Part shown: positions 63,177-64,000 of the stretch, in pieces
How positions within the stretch are numbered: the stretch's first letter is position 1
Layout of the letters: each line of letters opens with the position of its first letter
Origin: Pseudomonadota bacterium
GTDB lineage: Bacteria; Pseudomonadota; Alphaproteobacteria; Acetobacterales; Acetobacteraceae
Assembly: GCA_021845985.1 (NCBI GenBank)
Contig: JAJZES010000003.1
Coordinates: forward strand, 1 to 64,000
Direction: 5' to 3'
DNA: 64,000 nt
Notes under the pieces: generated by a model
The model's database searches: none
The model's input: the letters and a program-made list of their open reading frames with translations, nothing else
Told to the model about the DNA's origin: nothing
Translations under genes and position numbers: made by a program

Positions 63177-63884
63177 TCAGGCTCCCAGAAACAACCGGCG
63201 CACCTGCGGGTCGGCGGCAAGCTGCGCCGCCGCGCCATCGCGCGCGTTGCCGCCGTCCACCAGCACATAGGCGCGGCCGGCGATGCGCAGCGCCTCCAGG
63301 GCGTTCTGTTCGACCATCAGGATGGTCATGCCCTCGGCGTTGATGGCCGCGATGGCGTCGAACAACTCCCCCGCGGCCTTCGGCGACAGCCCCGCCGACG
63401 GCTCGTCCAGCAGCAACAGCGAAGGGTGTACCATCAGCCCCATGGCCATGGCGAGCGTCTGCCGCTGGCCGCCCGACAGGCTGCGCGCGGCGAGGTGCCG
63501 ACGGGCGCCGAGCCAGGGGAAGCGGCGGATATTCTCCGCCGCGCGGGCGCGCCAATGGGCCCGGTCGAGCCAGCCGGAGACCTCCAGATTGTCCTGCAGG
63601 CTCAGACTGGCAAAGACATTGCCCTCCTGCGGCACATAGGCGATGCCGCGGCGCGAGACGGCGCGCGGCGCCAGTCCGCCGATCGGCTCGCCAGCGAAGC
63701 GGATCTGCCCGCTGCGCGGCCGCAGCAGCCCGGCGATGCTGCGCAGCAGCGTCGATTTGCCGGCGCCGTTGGGGCCGATGATGACGACGATCTCACCGCC
63801 ATCGACGTGCAGGTTGACGCCCTTGAGGATTTCGTCATGGGCGCCGTAGCCGGCCACCACCCGCTCGACCTCCAGCGCGGTCAT
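63177..63884 (-). CDS. livF: Branched-chain amino acid-type ABC ATPase LivF
   Basis: 235 residues. Walker A is [19 protein letters not shown], the signature is SLSGGQRQTLAMAMGLM and Walker B is SLLLLDEPSAGLSP. The LivF switch is VEQNALEALRIAGRAYVL. The YVPQEGNVFASLSLQDNLE Q-loop is as expected. ATG 63884 overlaps the livG stop by four bases. It works with the partial livG that follows towards the window edge. Confidence 0.92.
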   Translation of the reverse strand: MTALEVERVVAGYGAHDEILKGVNLHVDGGEIVVIIGPNGAGKSTLLRSIAGLLRPRSGQIRFAGEPIGGLAPRAVSRRGIAYVPQEGNVFASLSLQDNLEVSGWLDRAHWRARAAENIRRFPWLGARRHLAARSLSGGQRQTLAMAMGLMVHPSLLLLDEPSAGLSPKAAGELFDAIAAINAEGMTILMVEQNALEALRIAGRAYVLVDGGNARDGAAAQLAADPQVRRLFLGA

Positions 63885-64000
63885 GCGGCGCGGCCCATAT
63901 AGGCGGTCTGCACCCGATGGTCGTTGCGCACCTCGGCGAACGACCCCTGCATGAGGCAGCGTCCCTCGGCCATCACCACCACCTCGTCGCAGATGTCGCC
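63881..64000 (-). CDS. livG: Branched-chain amino acid-type ABC ATPase LivG, C-terminal part
   Basis: Only the last 39 codons and the stop are in the window; the gene runs off the right edge. The readable end (CDEVVVMAEGRCLMQGSFAEVRNDHRVQTAYMGRA) matches the LivG tail with the D-loop following region and DxRVxxAYLG-like close. Its TGA at 63883-63881 overlaps the livF ATG, as expected in a liv operon. Confidence 0.8.
   Translation of the reverse strand, partial: GDICDEVVVMAEGRCLMQGSFAEVRNDHRVQTAYMGRAA

Overview
The window is about 64 kb of very GC-rich DNA, densely packed with genes. Most adjacent genes on the same strand overlap by 1-8 bases. A ChpT-type histidine phosphotransferase next to a DUF3553 protein, Hint-domain proteins, a DUF1328 protein, the HDAC-like/xseB/dxs/tlyA order and many CoA-transferase/ABC-import clusters point to an alphaproteobacterium, probably Acetobacteraceae or a relative (Rhodospirillales sensu lato). 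That placement is inference from gene content; there is no rRNA or tRNA in the window to confirm it.

Layout. 1-2.9 kb: the 3' part of a frameshifted IS701-type transposase, a truncated Uma2 remnant, a thioredoxin-reductase-like ferredoxin-NADP reductase and a KGG stress protein. 3-10.6 kb: housekeeping genes (pdxH, a universal stress protein, a MarR/pirin pair with a perfect palindromic site, a TusA-like protein, an HDAC-like deacylase, xseB, dxs, tlyA). 10.7-17 kb: a tightly coupled catabolic operon (MaoC, acyl-CoA dehydrogenase, orphan ABC binding protein, TetR, family III CoA-transferase, two-part AtuA) likely to activate and oxidise an imported acid. 17-20.2 kb: DUF1328 and MFS genes, a Hint-domain protein and a frameshifted DUF892 ferritin-like gene. 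20.2-28.6 kb, minus strand: thiG/thiS, then a five-gene glycan cluster (WecG-type transferase, GH5 glycosidase, TPR-glycosyltransferase fusion, GT4, GT2). 28.8-31.6 kb: a coupled operon of a carboxymuconolactone-decarboxylase-like protein, a SAM methyltransferase and a ThDP enzyme. 31.8-37.9 kb: an RTX-like beta-roll protein, an orphan sensor kinase, a histidine phosphatase, ChpT, DUF3553 and moaA. 38-47.7 kb: a DUF3857/transglutaminase protein, a FUSC membrane protein, aconitase, ccmA/ccmB and a GH13 alpha-glucosidase. 48-48.8 kb: a two-repeat protein whose centre resembles the tail of the Hint protein.

49-64 kb is one import-and-hydrolysis region. It holds a four-gene PotABCD/Fbp-type ABC importer, an M24 peptidase, an amidohydrolase, hydantoinase/oxoprolinase subunits B and A, a GntR regulator and a Liv-type ABC importer that runs off the right edge. 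Together these look like uptake and stepwise hydrolysis of a peptide-like or cyclic amide compound under GntR control; the substrate cannot be read from the sequence.

The most unusual structural feature is a family of three 185-187 bp elements (5771-5955, 31654-31838, 47740-47926). They share imperfect terminal inverted repeats (TAAGCAGAnnnTCGTTG) and an internal 10-bp hairpin. Each sits at the 3' end of a gene, and two of them supply a neighbouring gene's stop codon. They look like MITEs that may also act as terminators.
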